Source: Chryseobacterium indicum (GTDB lineage Bacteria; Bacteroidota; Bacteroidia; Flavobacteriales; Weeksellaceae). Taken from it: a DNA stretch of 64,000 nucleotides. Below are positions 34,623-44,167 of this stretch, in pieces. The stretch lies in NCBI RefSeq assembly GCF_021504595.1, contig NZ_JACSGT010000003.1, positions 1-64,000 on the forward strand, written 5' to 3'. A program made the position numbers and the translations under genes. The notes under the pieces were generated by a model. It was not told where the DNA came from. It saw only the letters and a list, made by a program, of their open reading frames with translations, and ran no database searches. Numbering within the stretch: position 1 is the first letter of the stretch; each line of letters starts with the position of its first letter.

Positions 34623-34642
34623 AAACATTAAGGATTTACAAA

Positions 34643-36088
34643 TCACTTCCAGCCTCCGCCTAAGCTCTTGTAAATATCAACAACTGTACTCAGCTGTTTT
34701 TGTTTAGCTTCCACCAGTTCCATTTTGGCATCCAGAGCGTCTCTTTGGTTCAGAAGAACTTCCAGATAATCTGCTCTTGAATTTTTAAATAGTTGATTGG
34801 CTATATCTATTGATTTTTCCAAAGCCTGTGTTTCTTCAGACTTCAGTTTGTAATACTGATCGATGTTTTTCACTTTAGACATTAAATTGGCAACATCCAG
34901 ATAAGCATTCAGGATGGTTTTATCATACTCATACAAAGCCTGAATCTGTCTTGCATCTGCCGTCTGAAAGTTGGCTTTAATAGCACTTTTATTAATAAGA
35001 GGTCCTGCCAGTTCACCCACTAAGCTTGCAGCCATAGATTCCGGTAATTTAACAAGATAAGAAGGTTTAAAGGCTTCCAGTCCTAATGTTGCAGAGATTT
35101 CCAGAGACGGATAAAACTCTTTTCTTGCCGCTTCCACATCCAGTTTTGAAGATTTTAATTCCAGTTCAGCCTGTTTGATATCGGGACGATTCGCCAGTAA
35201 CTGGGACGGAATCCCCGTATAAACCGTCTGAGGAATCATCGCCATGAAGTCTCCTTTTGATCTTACAATTGGCTGCGGAAAACGTCCGCAAAGCGCATTG
35301 ATTTCGTTTTCTTTCTCTGTGATTTCCTGACGGATGGTGAATTCCGAAGCTTTAGATTTTGCCAGTTCCGCTTCGAACTTTTTTACGGCAAGTTCAGTTG
35401 CTGCTGCTGCTTCTTTCTGGATTTTTGATATCTCCAGAGCTCTCTGCTGCAATTTTGTATACTGCTGAATAATATCCAACTGGTTATCCAGCGCTAATAA
35501 TTCATAATAATTATTGGCAACTTCCTCTATTAAGTTGGAAAGAACGAAGTTTTTACCTTCTACAGTAGAAAGATAATGAGCAACAGCAGATTCTTTCTCC
35601 GTTCTCAGTTTTTTCCAGATATCCACTTCCCAGTTTGCCATTAAACCGCCCTCAAAATTTCCAAGCGGATCCGGCATATCTTTTCCGGGTTCTATCTGTG
35701 TGGTTGCATCACCAGCACCTTCACTGGTGTAGCGTCCCGCTTTTTTCACACCTGCTCCTACTCCTGCAGAAACCGTAGGGGTTAATCGTCCTTTTTTAGC
35801 TAAAACACCACTTTTTGCAATCTCAATCTCCTGCAAAGTAATCATGAGCTCCTGATTATTTTTTAAGGCAGTTTCTATTAAAACTACTAAGTTGGGATCT
35901 GTAAAAAACTGTCTCCAAGGTGTTGTTCCGCTGTTATTATTGGCATCACCCTGATCCTGCTGATTAAAATTCTGAGGAATATTTTCTTTTACCTCATCTT
36001 TTACCACGGTCGCCATTGGCGCCTTACAGCCTGCTAAAACAAGCGATAAGGCGATGGCTGCTATATATCTTTTATTATAAATCTTCAT
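34643..36088 (-). CDS. RND efflux outer-membrane factor (TolC/OprM-type lipoprotein)
   Basis: 481 aa with a lipoprotein signal (LALSLVLAGCKAP; cysteine near residue 21). Two OEP repeats rich in alpha-helix are visible (ANLMSKVKNIDQYY and similar). It forms the outer-membrane channel of a tripartite pump with the adaptor and permease upstream. The start overlaps the permease stop by 14 bp. It is the last gene of the three-gene operon. Confidence 0.93.
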   Translation of the reverse strand: MKIYNKRYIAAIALSLVLAGCKAPMATVVKDEVKENIPQNFNQQDQGDANNNSGTTPWRQFFTDPNLVVLIETALKNNQELMITLQEIEIAKSGVLAKKGRLTPTVSAGVGAGVKKAGRYTSEGAGDATTQIEPGKDMPDPLGNFEGGLMANWEVDIWKKLRTEKESAVAHYLSTVEGKNFVLSNLIEEVANNYYELLALDNQLDIIQQYTKLQQRALEISKIQKEAAAATELAVKKFEAELAKSKASEFTIRQEITEKENEINALCGRFPQPIVRSKGDFMAMIPQTVYTGIPSQLLANRPDIKQAELELKSSKLDVEAARKEFYPSLEISATLGLEAFKPSYLVKLPESMAASLVGELAGPLINKSAIKANFQTADARQIQALYEYDKTILNAYLDVANLMSKVKNIDQYYKLKSEETQALEKSIDIANQLFKNSRADYLEVLLNQRDALDAKMELVEAKQKQLSTVVDIYKSLGGGWK

Positions 36089-39000
36089 GTTTGTCGTCGT
36101 GTTGGTACGGTTCTGTTTGTTCTGTCAAAGGATTTTCCTCTTCATATCTTGCCAGTCTGGATTTATCGGCAATTGTTCCAAAAATGTAGTACAATCCCGG
36201 TATAATCATCAATCCGAAAATAGTTCCGATCAGCATTCCACCCGCAGCAGCGGTACCAATGGTTCGGTTACCGATTGCTCCGGGACCTGTTGCCACCACT
36301 AACGGAATCAGACCTGCGATGAATGCAAATGAGGTCATCAAAATCGGACGGAAACGAATTGCTGCTCCTTCAATCGCAGCCTGTGCTACAGGAATTCCTT
36401 CTTCCGCTTTTTTCTGAACGGCAAATTCCACAATCAGTACGGCATTTTTACCCAAAAGACCAATCAGCATGACCATGGCAACCTGAGCGTAAATATTGTT
36501 TTCCAGTCCTAATAATTTCAGACATAAGAAAGCTCCGAAAATACCCGTCGGTAAAGATAAAATTACCGGTAACGGAAGAATGAAACTTTCATACTGTGCA
36601 GAAAGAATAAGATAAACGAATCCTAAACACACAAGGAAGATGAAAATTGCTTCGTTTCCACGGCTTACCTCATCTTTAGAGATCCCCGCCCAATCAATTC
36701 CAAAACCTCTCGGAAGTGTTTTATCCGCAACTTCCTGAATGGCTGCAATTGCCTGTCCGGAACTGTAACCCGGAGCAGGAGTACCACTCACCTCGGCAGA
36801 ATTGTACATATTGTGTCTGGTAATCTCAGAAAGACCATATACTTTTTCCAGATGCATAAAATCTGAATATGGAACCATCTGATCTTTATCATTCTTCACA
36901 TACAGTTTCAAAAGATCGCTTGGTAAGGCACGATATTGAGGTCCCGCCTGAACAATAACTTTATAAGGTCTGTCGAAACGGATGAAACTGGTTTCATAGT
37001 TGGAACCGATTAATGTGGATAAATTATCCATTGCATTTTCAATCGTCACTCCTTTTTGCTCGGCAAGATCATTATCCACTCTCAACATATACTGAGGGAA
37101 ACTCGCGGAATAGAATGTAAATGCAGAACCCAGTTCAGGACGCTTTTTCAGTTCTCTTACGAAGTCGTTGCTTACCTTCTCCATTTTTTGATAATCTCCG
37201 CTTCCTGCTTTATCGAGCAGACGAAGTTCGAAACCACCTGCTGCACCGTATCCCGGAATGGAAGGCGGCTGGAAGAATTCTATATTCGCACCCGGAATAT
37301 TTTTCGCTTTTTCCTCAAGCTTTTCTATAATTTCCGCCGCAGATTCTTTACGGTCTTCCCAGCTTTTAAGGTTAATAAGACAAGTACCGGAGTTGGAACC
37401 TGTACCTTCGGTAAGGATTTCGTAACCTGCCAATGAAGAAACAGACTGTACTCCGTCGATATCTTCAGATTCTTTCAATAATTCTCTGGCAATCTGGTTG
37501 GTTCTTTCCAGCGTAGAACCGGGAGGAGTCTGAATAATCGCATAAATCATCCCCTGATCTTCCGCAGGAATAAATCCTGAAGGCAATGAATTGCTTAAAA
37601 AGAATGTACATGCACAGAAAGCTAATAGTAAAGGTAAAGTGATTGTTTTTTTCTTCACTGTTTTGTTTAGCATTCCTTCATATTTGTTCGCTCCTTTTGT
37701 AAATAATCCGTTGAATTTATCAAGGAAAATAGTAATGGGAGTTCTTCTTTTAGCTTTTCCGTGGTTATTTTTTAAAATTAAAGCACATAAAGCCGGCGTT
37801 AATGTTAAAGCTACAACCCCTGAAAGGATGATTGCAGAAGCCATAGTGATGGAAAACTGACGGTAGAAAACCCCAACCGGACCAGACATGAATGCGATCG
37901 GAATAAATACGGATGCCATTACCAGAGTAATTGCGATAATCGCTCCGCTGATCTCATGCATGGCTTCTTCAGTTGCTTTTAGCGGAGATAAATGCTTCTC
38001 CTCCATCTTGGCGTGAACCGCTTCAATTACTACAATCGCATCATCCACTACAACCCCGATCGCCATTACAAGCGCAAAGAGAGAGATCATGTTTAAGGTA
38101 ATTCCGAAGGCGGACATTACCGCAAAAGTACCCACCAAAGATACGGGAACTGCCAAAGCAGGAATTAAGGTGGAACGCCAGTCTCCCAGGAATAAGAATA
38201 CAACGATTGCCACCAAAATAAAGGCTTCAAAAAGCGTATGAACTACTTTTTCAATAGAAGCATCAAGGAATTTTGATACGTCATAACTGATGTCATAATG
38301 CATTCCTTTCGGGAAAGTGGTTTTCTGCAGTTCTTGCATCAAAGATTTTACATTTTTGATAACGTCACTTGCATTGGAACCATATGATTGTTTTACTGTA
38401 ATCGCTGCCGAAGGTTTACCATTCAATGTAGAATAAATATCATACATGGAAGAACCGAATTCGATATCTGCAACATCTTTCAGTCTGATAAACTCTCCAT
38501 CCGGTTTTGCTTTAAGGATGATGTTTCCATAATCCTTTTCATTATTAAAACGTCCGGGATATTTTAAGATATATTCAAATGACTGGGATCTTTTCCCTGA
38601 ACTTTCCCCTGTTTTTCCCGGAGAAGCTTCTAAACTCTGCTTATTCAGAGATTCCATCACTTCATCTGCAGAAATACTGTATGCTGTTAATCTGTCAGGT
38701 TTCAGCCAGATACGCATTGCATATTCTCTGGTTCCGAGGATATCTGCAAAACCAACTCCGCTTACCCTTTTCAATTCAGACATTACATTGATATCTGCAT
38801 AGTTGAAAAGGAATTTCTGGTCTGCTTTAGGATCGTCACTGTACAGGTTAATGTACATCAACATGTTCGGTTCTTCACGGGTAATTTTCACCCCTTCACG
38901 CACTACCAACGGCGGAAGTTTGTTTACTACCGAAGAAACACGGTTCTGCACGTTTACTGCCGCTACGTTCGGATCGGTTCCCAGATCGAATACCACCTGA

Positions 39001-39269
39001 ATAGAAGCTTCCCCGTCGTTTCCGGCATCGGAAGTCATATATTTCATCCCCGGAACCCCGTTCAGACCTCTTTCCAGAGGAATAACAACAGATTTGATGA
39101 GCAATTCGTTGTTCGCTCCCGGATAATCCGCTGTAATATTTACTTTGGGCGGAGAAATGGACGGGAACTGGGTAACCGGTAATTTCAAAAGGGATAAAAC
39201 TCCCATAAATACAATAATCAAAGAGATTACGATAGACAGAACAGGTCTGCGAATAAATTTCTTAAACAT
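36075..39269 (-). CDS. RND multidrug efflux permease (AcrB/MexB type, HAE1)
   Basis: 1064 aa with twelve membrane segments and two large periplasmic loops. The N-terminus (FIRRPVLSIVISLIIVFMG) and the proton relay helix 4 with the DD pair (GVVVDDAIVVIEAVH) match AcrB-type pumps. Energy comes from the proton gradient; substrates are hydrophobic drugs, detergents or dyes. The gene order adaptor-permease-outer membrane factor is standard. Length and motifs fit HAE1 rather than heavy-metal RND pumps. Confidence 0.96.
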   Translation of the reverse strand: MFKKFIRRPVLSIVISLIIVFMGVLSLLKLPVTQFPSISPPKVNITADYPGANNELLIKSVVIPLERGLNGVPGMKYMTSDAGNDGEASIQVVFDLGTDPNVAAVNVQNRVSSVVNKLPPLVVREGVKITREEPNMLMYINLYSDDPKADQKFLFNYADINVMSELKRVSGVGFADILGTREYAMRIWLKPDRLTAYSISADEVMESLNKQSLEASPGKTGESSGKRSQSFEYILKYPGRFNNEKDYGNIILKAKPDGEFIRLKDVADIEFGSSMYDIYSTLNGKPSAAITVKQSYGSNASDVIKNVKSLMQELQKTTFPKGMHYDISYDVSKFLDASIEKVVHTLFEAFILVAIVVFLFLGDWRSTLIPALAVPVSLVGTFAVMSAFGITLNMISLFALVMAIGVVVDDAIVVIEAVHAKMEEKHLSPLKATEEAMHEISGAIIAITLVMASVFIPIAFMSGPVGVFYRQFSITMASAIILSGVVALTLTPALCALILKNNHGKAKRRTPITIFLDKFNGLFTKGANKYEGMLNKTVKKKTITLPLLLAFCACTFFLSNSLPSGFIPAEDQGMIYAIIQTPPGSTLERTNQIARELLKESEDIDGVQSVSSLAGYEILTEGTGSNSGTCLINLKSWEDRKESAAEIIEKLEEKAKNIPGANIEFFQPPSIPGYGAAGGFELRLLDKAGSGDYQKMEKVSNDFVRELKKRPELGSAFTFYSASFPQYMLRVDNDLAEQKGVTIENAMDNLSTLIGSNYETSFIRFDRPYKVIVQAGPQYRALPSDLLKLYVKNDKDQMVPYSDFMHLEKVYGLSEITRHNMYNSAEVSGTPAPGYSSGQAIAAIQEVADKTLPRGFGIDWAGISKDEVSRGNEAIFIFLVCLGFVYLILSAQYESFILPLPVILSLPTGIFGAFLCLKLLGLENNIYAQVAMVMLIGLLGKNAVLIVEFAVQKKAEEGIPVAQAAIEGAAIRFRPILMTSFAFIAGLIPLVVATGPGAIGNRTIGTAAAGGMLIGTIFGLMIIPGLYYIFGTIADKSRLARYEEENPLTEQTEPYQHDDKHEDL

Positions 39270-39293
39270 AATTACTTACTTCATTAGAGCGTA

Positions 39294-40379
39294 TTACTCT
39301 GCTTTTAATTTTAATGACTGAAGAACTTTTTTCGGATCCTGAACTTTTGTCTGAACTTTTTGATCGTCTTTTACTTTCTGAACTCCTTCCAATAAGATTT
39401 TATCTCCTGTTGAAAGTCCTGAAGCTACTACATACACATCAGGCAGTTCATAAGCGATTTTAATATTTTTGGACTTTGCCACTCCGTTTTTATCCACTAC
39501 GAACACATATTTCTGATCCTGAATTTCGTAAGTGGCTTTCTGAGGAATGATTAAAGCATTTTTCAATGGTAAAGTCATTCTTACCTTTCCGGTTTCTCCG
39601 TTTCTCAGAAGTTTATCCGGATTCGGGAATTTTGCTCTGAAGGCGATGTTTCCTGTTTCACTGTCAAATTCTCCTTCAATGGTCTGAACCTGTCCTTTCT
39701 GTGGAAAAATATCTCCGTTTGCCATTACCAGATCCACCATATTACTTCCTCTTGAAGCTACATTTCTCTGATAGTTAAGATATTCCGGCTCCGAAACGTT
39801 GAAATAGGTATAAATATCATTGTTATCGGAAAGAGAGGTTAATAAATCTCCTTCATCTACCAGACTTCCCAGTTTCAACGGAATTCTGTCGATAATTCCC
39901 GAAAAAGGAGCTTTAATGTCTGTAAATGACAAGTGTATCTGTGCCAATTTAGCTTCTGCATTGGCTGCATCCAGCTTTGCTTTAGCCATCGCTCTTTCGT
40001 TTTTGGAAACGATATTGTTGCTGGCTAATGTACTTGCATTTTTCAGCTCAATCGTAGCCTGAGCAACTTCTGCCTGAGCTTTCAGTAATTCTGCCTGATA
40101 TAATTTCGGCATAATTCTGAATAAGGTCTGTCCCTGATGAACAAACTGTCCTTCATCCACAAAGATTTTCTCAAGGAAACCTTTTTCCTGTGCACGAACT
40201 TCAATGTTCTTTACAGATCTGATCTGCGCCACGTATTCTTTGTCGATCACGGTATCCATCACAATGGGTGAGGTTACCGGATAAACTGCGGCTTCTTCTT
40301 TTTCTTCTTTTTTCTTGTTACAACCTGTGAACAATAAAATACTGCTTAGCGCAATGCTTGCGACAACTCTTTTAATCAT
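39294..40379 (-). CDS. RND efflux periplasmic adaptor (MexA/AcrA type)
   Basis: 361 aa lipoprotein (lipobox LLFTGCNKKK). The biotinyl-lipoyl-like halves (EVRAQEKGFLEKIFVDEGQFVHQGQTLF and IKAPFSGIIDRIPLKLGSLVDEGDLL) flank a helical hairpin, and a beta-barrel follows. It links permease and outer-membrane channel. It is the first gene of the operon, 24 bp before the permease. Confidence 0.95.
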   Translation of the reverse strand: MIKRVVASIALSSILLFTGCNKKKEEKEEAAVYPVTSPIVMDTVIDKEYVAQIRSVKNIEVRAQEKGFLEKIFVDEGQFVHQGQTLFRIMPKLYQAELLKAQAEVAQATIELKNASTLASNNIVSKNERAMAKAKLDAANAEAKLAQIHLSFTDIKAPFSGIIDRIPLKLGSLVDEGDLLTSLSDNNDIYTYFNVSEPEYLNYQRNVASRGSNMVDLVMANGDIFPQKGQVQTIEGEFDSETGNIAFRAKFPNPDKLLRNGETGKVRMTLPLKNALIIPQKATYEIQDQKYVFVVDKNGVAKSKNIKIAYELPDVYVVASGLSTGDKILLEGVQKVKDDQKVQTKVQDPKKVLQSLKLKAE

Positions 40380-40470
40380 AATTCTAGAGTTTATGTAAAT
40401 CGTTAATGTTTTAAATATGAAAATGGCAACTGGAGAGATTAACGGTATAATTTATTGCCGGAAATTATAA

Positions 40471-40502
40471 CGTCGGATTTCCCGACGGATAGCAAACCGA
40501 CA
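40471..40502. promoter_or_regulatory. CCGAC-type dyad upstream of the RND operon
   Basis: CGTCGG-atttc-CCGACG (40471-40487) and a further CCGAC (40497-40501) lie about 90-120 bp before the adaptor start. They are GC-rich compared with the surroundings and may be a repressor or activator site. Confidence 0.4.
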
Positions 40503-40527
40503 GGAAATAAGTGGGAAAAAGGGGATT

Positions 40528-40920
40528 TTAAATTCTGATAGAACGAATCAGAATGAATTTTTTAACAGAAGCGTATTCTGATAGACAGCCATGAAAAGCT
40601 GATTTTAATTTTTTAAAACTTTTTAAACCAAAAATATAGACCAGCGTGAAGATGCTGGCGAAAACAACCATTGTCTGAAAGGTATCGGACAGCTGAAAAT
40701 CATCTTCTGTAAGCTCCAGTGAATATGCATTGCCTATATCATCCGGATTCTGCTGAATAGAAAGCTTTTCGTAGGTCTGATTTAAACGGTTTGCTTTTTT
40801 GGGTAAATTCTGAGAGGTGTGACTTGTATAATCGTTTCGCAGAGTTTTGACATTGATCTTGCTTTCTACTACAAACAGCAGAAAAAGAGTTGTCAAAAAA
40901 TAAACGATATAGTTTCTCAT
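40528..40920 (-). CDS. Hypothetical membrane protein upstream of the RND operon
   Basis: 130 aa from ATG 40920 (MRNYIVYFLTTLFLLFVVES). There is an N-terminal membrane segment and a second one (near residues 85-103, TMVVFASIFTLVYIFGL), followed by a basic tail. No family recognised. The longer start at 40935 overlaps the -7 element at 40933-40940 and is not used. It precedes the efflux operon by 148 bp on the same strand. Confidence 0.55.
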   Translation of the reverse strand: MRNYIVYFLTTLFLLFVVESKINVKTLRNDYTSHTSQNLPKKANRLNQTYEKLSIQQNPDDIGNAYSLELTEDDFQLSDTFQTMVVFASIFTLVYIFGLKSFKKLKSAFHGCLSEYASVKKFILIRSIRI

Positions 40921-40932
40921 AATTTCAAGGCA

Positions 40933-40940
40933 CAAATGTA
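40933..40940 (-). promoter_or_regulatory. -7 element of the 40.5 kb membrane protein gene
   Basis: Minus strand TACATTTG, matching TAnnTTTG; the transcript would have a very short leader. Confidence 0.45.
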
Positions 40941-41383
40941 GACTTTAGTTCTGTTATGTTTCAAGACATTGGAGTGAGAAATTGTTTATATTAACAATAT
41001 TTAACACTCCTTTAAATTCGCTGAAACAGCTTAAATTAAAAGAAATGAGCCTGTTTTTAGGTTGATAAATTAAATGATTTTCAAATACTTAAAATAGAGA
41101 ACATATTTATTCCCCGAACATAAAAAGCAAAGAACAGCCATGTAAAAGCAGTGAAAAGGTAAATACAAAGTTAATTTTTCACAAAATCCCCATTCTTTTA
41201 ATTAAAAATAAAAATTTTAACAAATTTTATTAAATCATATGCAATAATAAAATATTATTTATTATTTTTACTATAAACAAAACATGAAAACTTTTTACCA
41301 TTATTATTAACAATTCAGATTAATATAATAAACATGAAAACAAAATTCCCACTATAAATTTCTCTGTTTTATTTTTGATTTTT

Positions 41384-41520
41384 CCTGACCAAGTTGGAAT
41401 TGAATCAACAAAGATTTTAATCTGCAAGTGTAGGAATGATATAAATCGATTATATAAAAACTCCATAAGATTCTAAAAACACATCATTGAGAAGAGACGT
41501 TCCCGGAATGTCTCTTTTTT
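41384..41520 (+). ncRNA. Candidate small RNA in the 40.9-41.7 kb spacer
   Basis: The 780-bp gap has no ORF above a few codons. A -7 element TATTTTTG (41370-41377) is followed about 115 nt later by a strong terminator (AGAGAC-11 nt-GTCTCT with T6, near 41494-41520). Small hairpins lie between. A non-coding transcript of about 135 nt is possible; no known family is recognised. Confidence 0.3.
41491..41520 (+). terminator. Orphan plus-strand terminator
   Basis: AAGAGAC and GTCTCTT form a stem with an inner TTCC/GGAA, followed by TTTTTT. The next coding region starts 200 bp later, so it ends something unannotated. Confidence 0.6.
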
Positions 41521-41719
41521 GTTCTGCCACTATTCAGCTTACAGGTTTTCATAGAATTTTAACGTATTTTATTTAACATAAAATATTTTTATAATGATAA
41601 AAAGACATATAATTTAAGTGAATTTATAAAAAATTAACATATTATTAGCATAAAAAATTGTAATTTTAGACATTACTATCATTCAATTTTTAGTAACTCA
41701 CTTAAAAATCACTTATATT

Positions 41720-42127
41720 ATGAAAAAATTATTGCGGACTATTACTTTTACAGCCATACCGTTCTTTCTTGTAACAGCATGTAAAAATCAGATCAAAGAA
41801 GAAGTTACAGAGCAGCCTGAAAATGCTACAGCCACGAAGCAGGAGCCAGACAAAATAACCAAAGAGGTTTATACTGATGAATCCGGAGAACAGCTTGAGG
41901 TAACCTTTAATGAAACTCAGCATACTGTAACGGTTCATTTAAACGGAAAATCTTATAATCTTAAAAAAAGTGATGAACTGCCAGAATTTACAGCAGGTGA
42001 TGCAGATTATCAGTATTCAAACGTTCGTGGTGAAGTAACTTTTCTGAACAAGGATTATAACATGGTACTTTTCCATTGCAAGAAAAATAAATCATCTTCT
42101 TCCAATACTAAAATGGCTTCTTACTAA
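41720..42127 (+). CDS. Lipoprotein with an MliC-like domain
   Basis: 135 aa lipoprotein (lipobox LVTACKNQ). Residues about 45-120 follow the strand pattern of MliC/PliC (YTDESGEQLEVTFNETQHTVTVHLNGKSYNLKKSDE), a family that inhibits c-type lysozyme, though the usual first cysteine is replaced by aspartate. The C-terminal tail is Ser/Lys rich. The next gene, 18 bp downstream, encodes another lipoprotein. Assignment by pattern only. Confidence 0.6.
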   Translation: MKKLLRTITFTAIPFFLVTACKNQIKEEVTEQPENATATKQEPDKITKEVYTDESGEQLEVTFNETQHTVTVHLNGKSYNLKKSDELPEFTAGDADYQYSNVRGEVTFLNKDYNMVLFHCKKNKSSSSNTKMASY

Positions 42128-42145
42128 TCACAAAATCTTAAAATT

Positions 42146-42589
42146 ATGAAAAAAATAATCGCTTACATTTGTTCGGTAATCATGTTTGCTATTCTTGCTT
42201 CCTGTATGAATAAACCATCTTCAGCTGTTTCACCCGAAAAAAGCTCAGATATTACCGGAAAGATATGGCAGTTAACAGAGATCTACGGTAAATCTATTCA
42301 ACTTAAAAATCCCAAAGCAGTCCCTCATTTTATGCTGAATACTTCTAATATGAGATATGAAGGACATGGAGGATGTAACGGAGTGGGCGGAACTTTTGAA
42401 ATAAAGCCTGAAATCATGCGTATCAAATTCAATCAGGGAATGTCTACCATGATTGCATGTGATGATCTGGAAACTGAACGTGCTTTTGTACAAGCTCTTC
42501 TGGCAGCAGATAATTATTCTGTAAACGGAAATACTTTAACGCTCAACAAAGCCAGAATGGCTCCATTAGCAAAATTTATCCTAAAATAA
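42146..42589 (+). CDS. META domain lipoprotein
   Basis: 147 aa lipoprotein (lipobox ILASCMNK). The META/HslJ fold is seen in WQLTEIYGK, RYEGHGGCNGVGGTFEI and MACDDLETERAFVQALLAADNYSVNGNTLTL-type segments. HslJ-like proteins are linked to stress or antibiotic tolerance, but their mechanism is unclear. It forms a short operon with the MliC-like lipoprotein and is followed by a terminator. Confidence 0.88.
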   Translation: MKKIIAYICSVIMFAILASCMNKPSSAVSPEKSSDITGKIWQLTEIYGKSIQLKNPKAVPHFMLNTSNMRYEGHGGCNGVGGTFEIKPEIMRIKFNQGMSTMIACDDLETERAFVQALLAADNYSVNGNTLTLNKARMAPLAKFILK

Positions 42590-42612
42590 ATTGTAAATAA
42601 TCCCAATATGAG

Positions 42613-42641
42613 AACACTTCTGTATGACAGGAGTGTTTTTC
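42613..42641 (+). terminator. Terminator after the META gene
   Basis: AACACTTCTGT (42613-42623) pairs with ACAGGAGTGTT (42627-42637) with one mismatch, then T residues. Confidence 0.7.
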
Positions 42642-42648
42642 TTTGAGA

Positions 42649-42906
42649 TTACTTTTTTTTATAAATAAGACAACAGATAAGCAATGTAATATTTACAGCC
42701 ACGGAAAAGGCATTGGTGAGAATGATGGGAAGTTCATCCTTCAAAACTCCATACCACGTCCAAAGCGAAACTCCTACAATAAGCACTCCAAGCATTCCCC
42801 ATGAGAGATCATCTGCATTTTTTTCTTTTATTACCTTAATTAACTGAGGAATCATCGAACCTGAAGTAAGAAGACCGGCAATTATTCCTAAAAGATTTTC
42901 ATTCAT
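42649..42906 (-). CDS. SemiSWEET sugar transporter
   Basis: 85 aa with three membrane helices. The PQ-loop motif SGSMIPQLIKVIK (near residues 15-27) and the triple-helix bundle are those of bacterial SemiSWEETs, which work as homodimers and move sugars by an alternating-access mechanism. Single-gene unit, convergent with the META gene. Confidence 0.9.
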   Translation of the reverse strand: MNENLLGIIAGLLTSGSMIPQLIKVIKEKNADDLSWGMLGVLIVGVSLWTWYGVLKDELPIILTNAFSVAVNITLLICCLIYKKK

Positions 42907-43074
42907 AGATGATATTTATTTTGATAAAGCAAAAATTATGGCAATTTTACAGTCTTTTCTATTTTTCCATATACAGAATTCTGCTGAATGAATTCAATAA
43001 GAATAATCGTTACTTCTATTGAGTAATAATCAGAATAATTTAATAAGTTGAATTTGTATGCATTTCTTTTAATA

Positions 43075-44112
43075 TTAGTTTTCAAATCGTTCCAGAGAAA
43101 TCTCTTTATCCAGAGGAATATCTTTTTCAATAAAATCAAATAGACTTTTGGAAAAGTAACAGCCATTTAAAATACCTCTTGCTCCCAAACCATTGAAGAC
43201 GTATAAATTATAATAATCCGAGTGTCTTCCGATAATTGGTCTTCTGTCTTTTACAGTCGGTCTGAATCCGAAATTTACCTCTCTAATTTCAAAAGGATGA
43301 GGATAAAATTCCGTCAGACCTTTTTTAAGCTGCTCAACTGCAGAATCATCAATTTCATGGTGCAACTGTTCTCTGTCGTACGTTCCACCATAAAAATACA
43401 GCTGCTCATTTAAAGGAAAAAGAAAATGTTTTTTCTTGATAGTAATATTTTCGGGAATTTTTTCTGAAAGCTCTACTTTAATATGGTGGCCTTTATTTGG
43501 ATTTACAGGAATTTCGGAAAAAAAGGGATTATGCTTTACTCCCATTCCTTCGCAAAATAAAATATTCTTAAAAGTAAAATCTCTATAAGTCGATTTTTCT
43601 AAATCTAAATCAGAATAAATAAATTTTTCAGCAATTAAATTTTCATTTTTTTCTAAAAAACTAAATAAACCTGTAAAAAATCCGTTAACATTAAGTCTCG
43701 CAGACTGATTAACCTTTCCTGAAAGAAAATCGTTTTTTACCACCTTTAAACGATCAAAATTTTTATCTAAAAAATATAAAAGGTTATCATTTCCTGACTT
43801 CTTTAGCCAAAGTGACTGTTCATTTTCGTCATGAAAGATCCTGTGAATCGGAGCATCGATCAGATAATTCTCTCCGGTGTAATTTTCAATTTCTTTTAAA
43901 GTACTTTTAAGAAAATCGATTTGTTCCTGTGCTTTCCAAAAAGTCGTAAATTTCTTAAGCACAACAGGATTTATAATTCCTGCAGAAACTTGCGAAGCAC
44001 TCTTCTGTCCTTCCGAAAACAAGACGAAAGTCTTATTGTTTCTGATTAGCTGATGTGCAAAAAAAAGCCCTGCATATCCGTCTCCCACGATAATATAATC
44101 TACATTCTTCAT
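43075..44112 (-). CDS. FAD-dependent oxidoreductase (DAO family)
   Basis: 345 aa from ATG 44112 (MKNVDYIIVGDGYAGLFFAHQL, the dinucleotide-binding loop). A longer reading would run through gldN-related sequence and is rejected. A second DAO-type motif, GLGARGILNGCYFSKSLFDFI, lies near the C-terminus. The substrate (amino acid, glycine or other amine) is unknown. It is transcribed away from, but next to, the gldN end; the spacer has a terminator hairpin that separates the two. Confidence 0.88.
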   Translation of the reverse strand: MKNVDYIIVGDGYAGLFFAHQLIRNNKTFVLFSEGQKSASQVSAGIINPVVLKKFTTFWKAQEQIDFLKSTLKEIENYTGENYLIDAPIHRIFHDENEQSLWLKKSGNDNLLYFLDKNFDRLKVVKNDFLSGKVNQSARLNVNGFFTGLFSFLEKNENLIAEKFIYSDLDLEKSTYRDFTFKNILFCEGMGVKHNPFFSEIPVNPNKGHHIKVELSEKIPENITIKKKHFLFPLNEQLYFYGGTYDREQLHHEIDDSAVEQLKKGLTEFYPHPFEIREVNFGFRPTVKDRRPIIGRHSDYYNLYVFNGLGARGILNGCYFSKSLFDFIEKDIPLDKEISLERFEN

Positions 44113-44119
44113 AATAAAA

Positions 44120-44145
44120 AAACCTGAGTAAAAATACTCAGGTTT
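44120..44145 (-). terminator. Terminator of gldKLMN
   Basis: AACCTGAGTA (44121-44130) pairs with TACTCAGGTT (44135-44144) and is flanked by A and T runs. It lies between gldN and the FAD oxidoreductase gene on the minus strand. Confidence 0.75.
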
Positions 44146-44167
44146 TCTATAATTATCAAGTGAAATC

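Larger units (their letters stand above)
34097..34642. other. Gene-free spacer with two orphan terminators
   Basis: No coding region is seen in the 610-bp gap between the AraC-type regulator and the RND operon. On the plus strand it contains CCTGT/ACAGG (34508-34522) and AGGTTC-tgaaatat-GAACCT (34536-34555) followed by TTTTTATT, then a second hairpin (34582-34616) followed by CTTTTT. Neither serves a known plus-strand gene. Confidence 0.45.
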
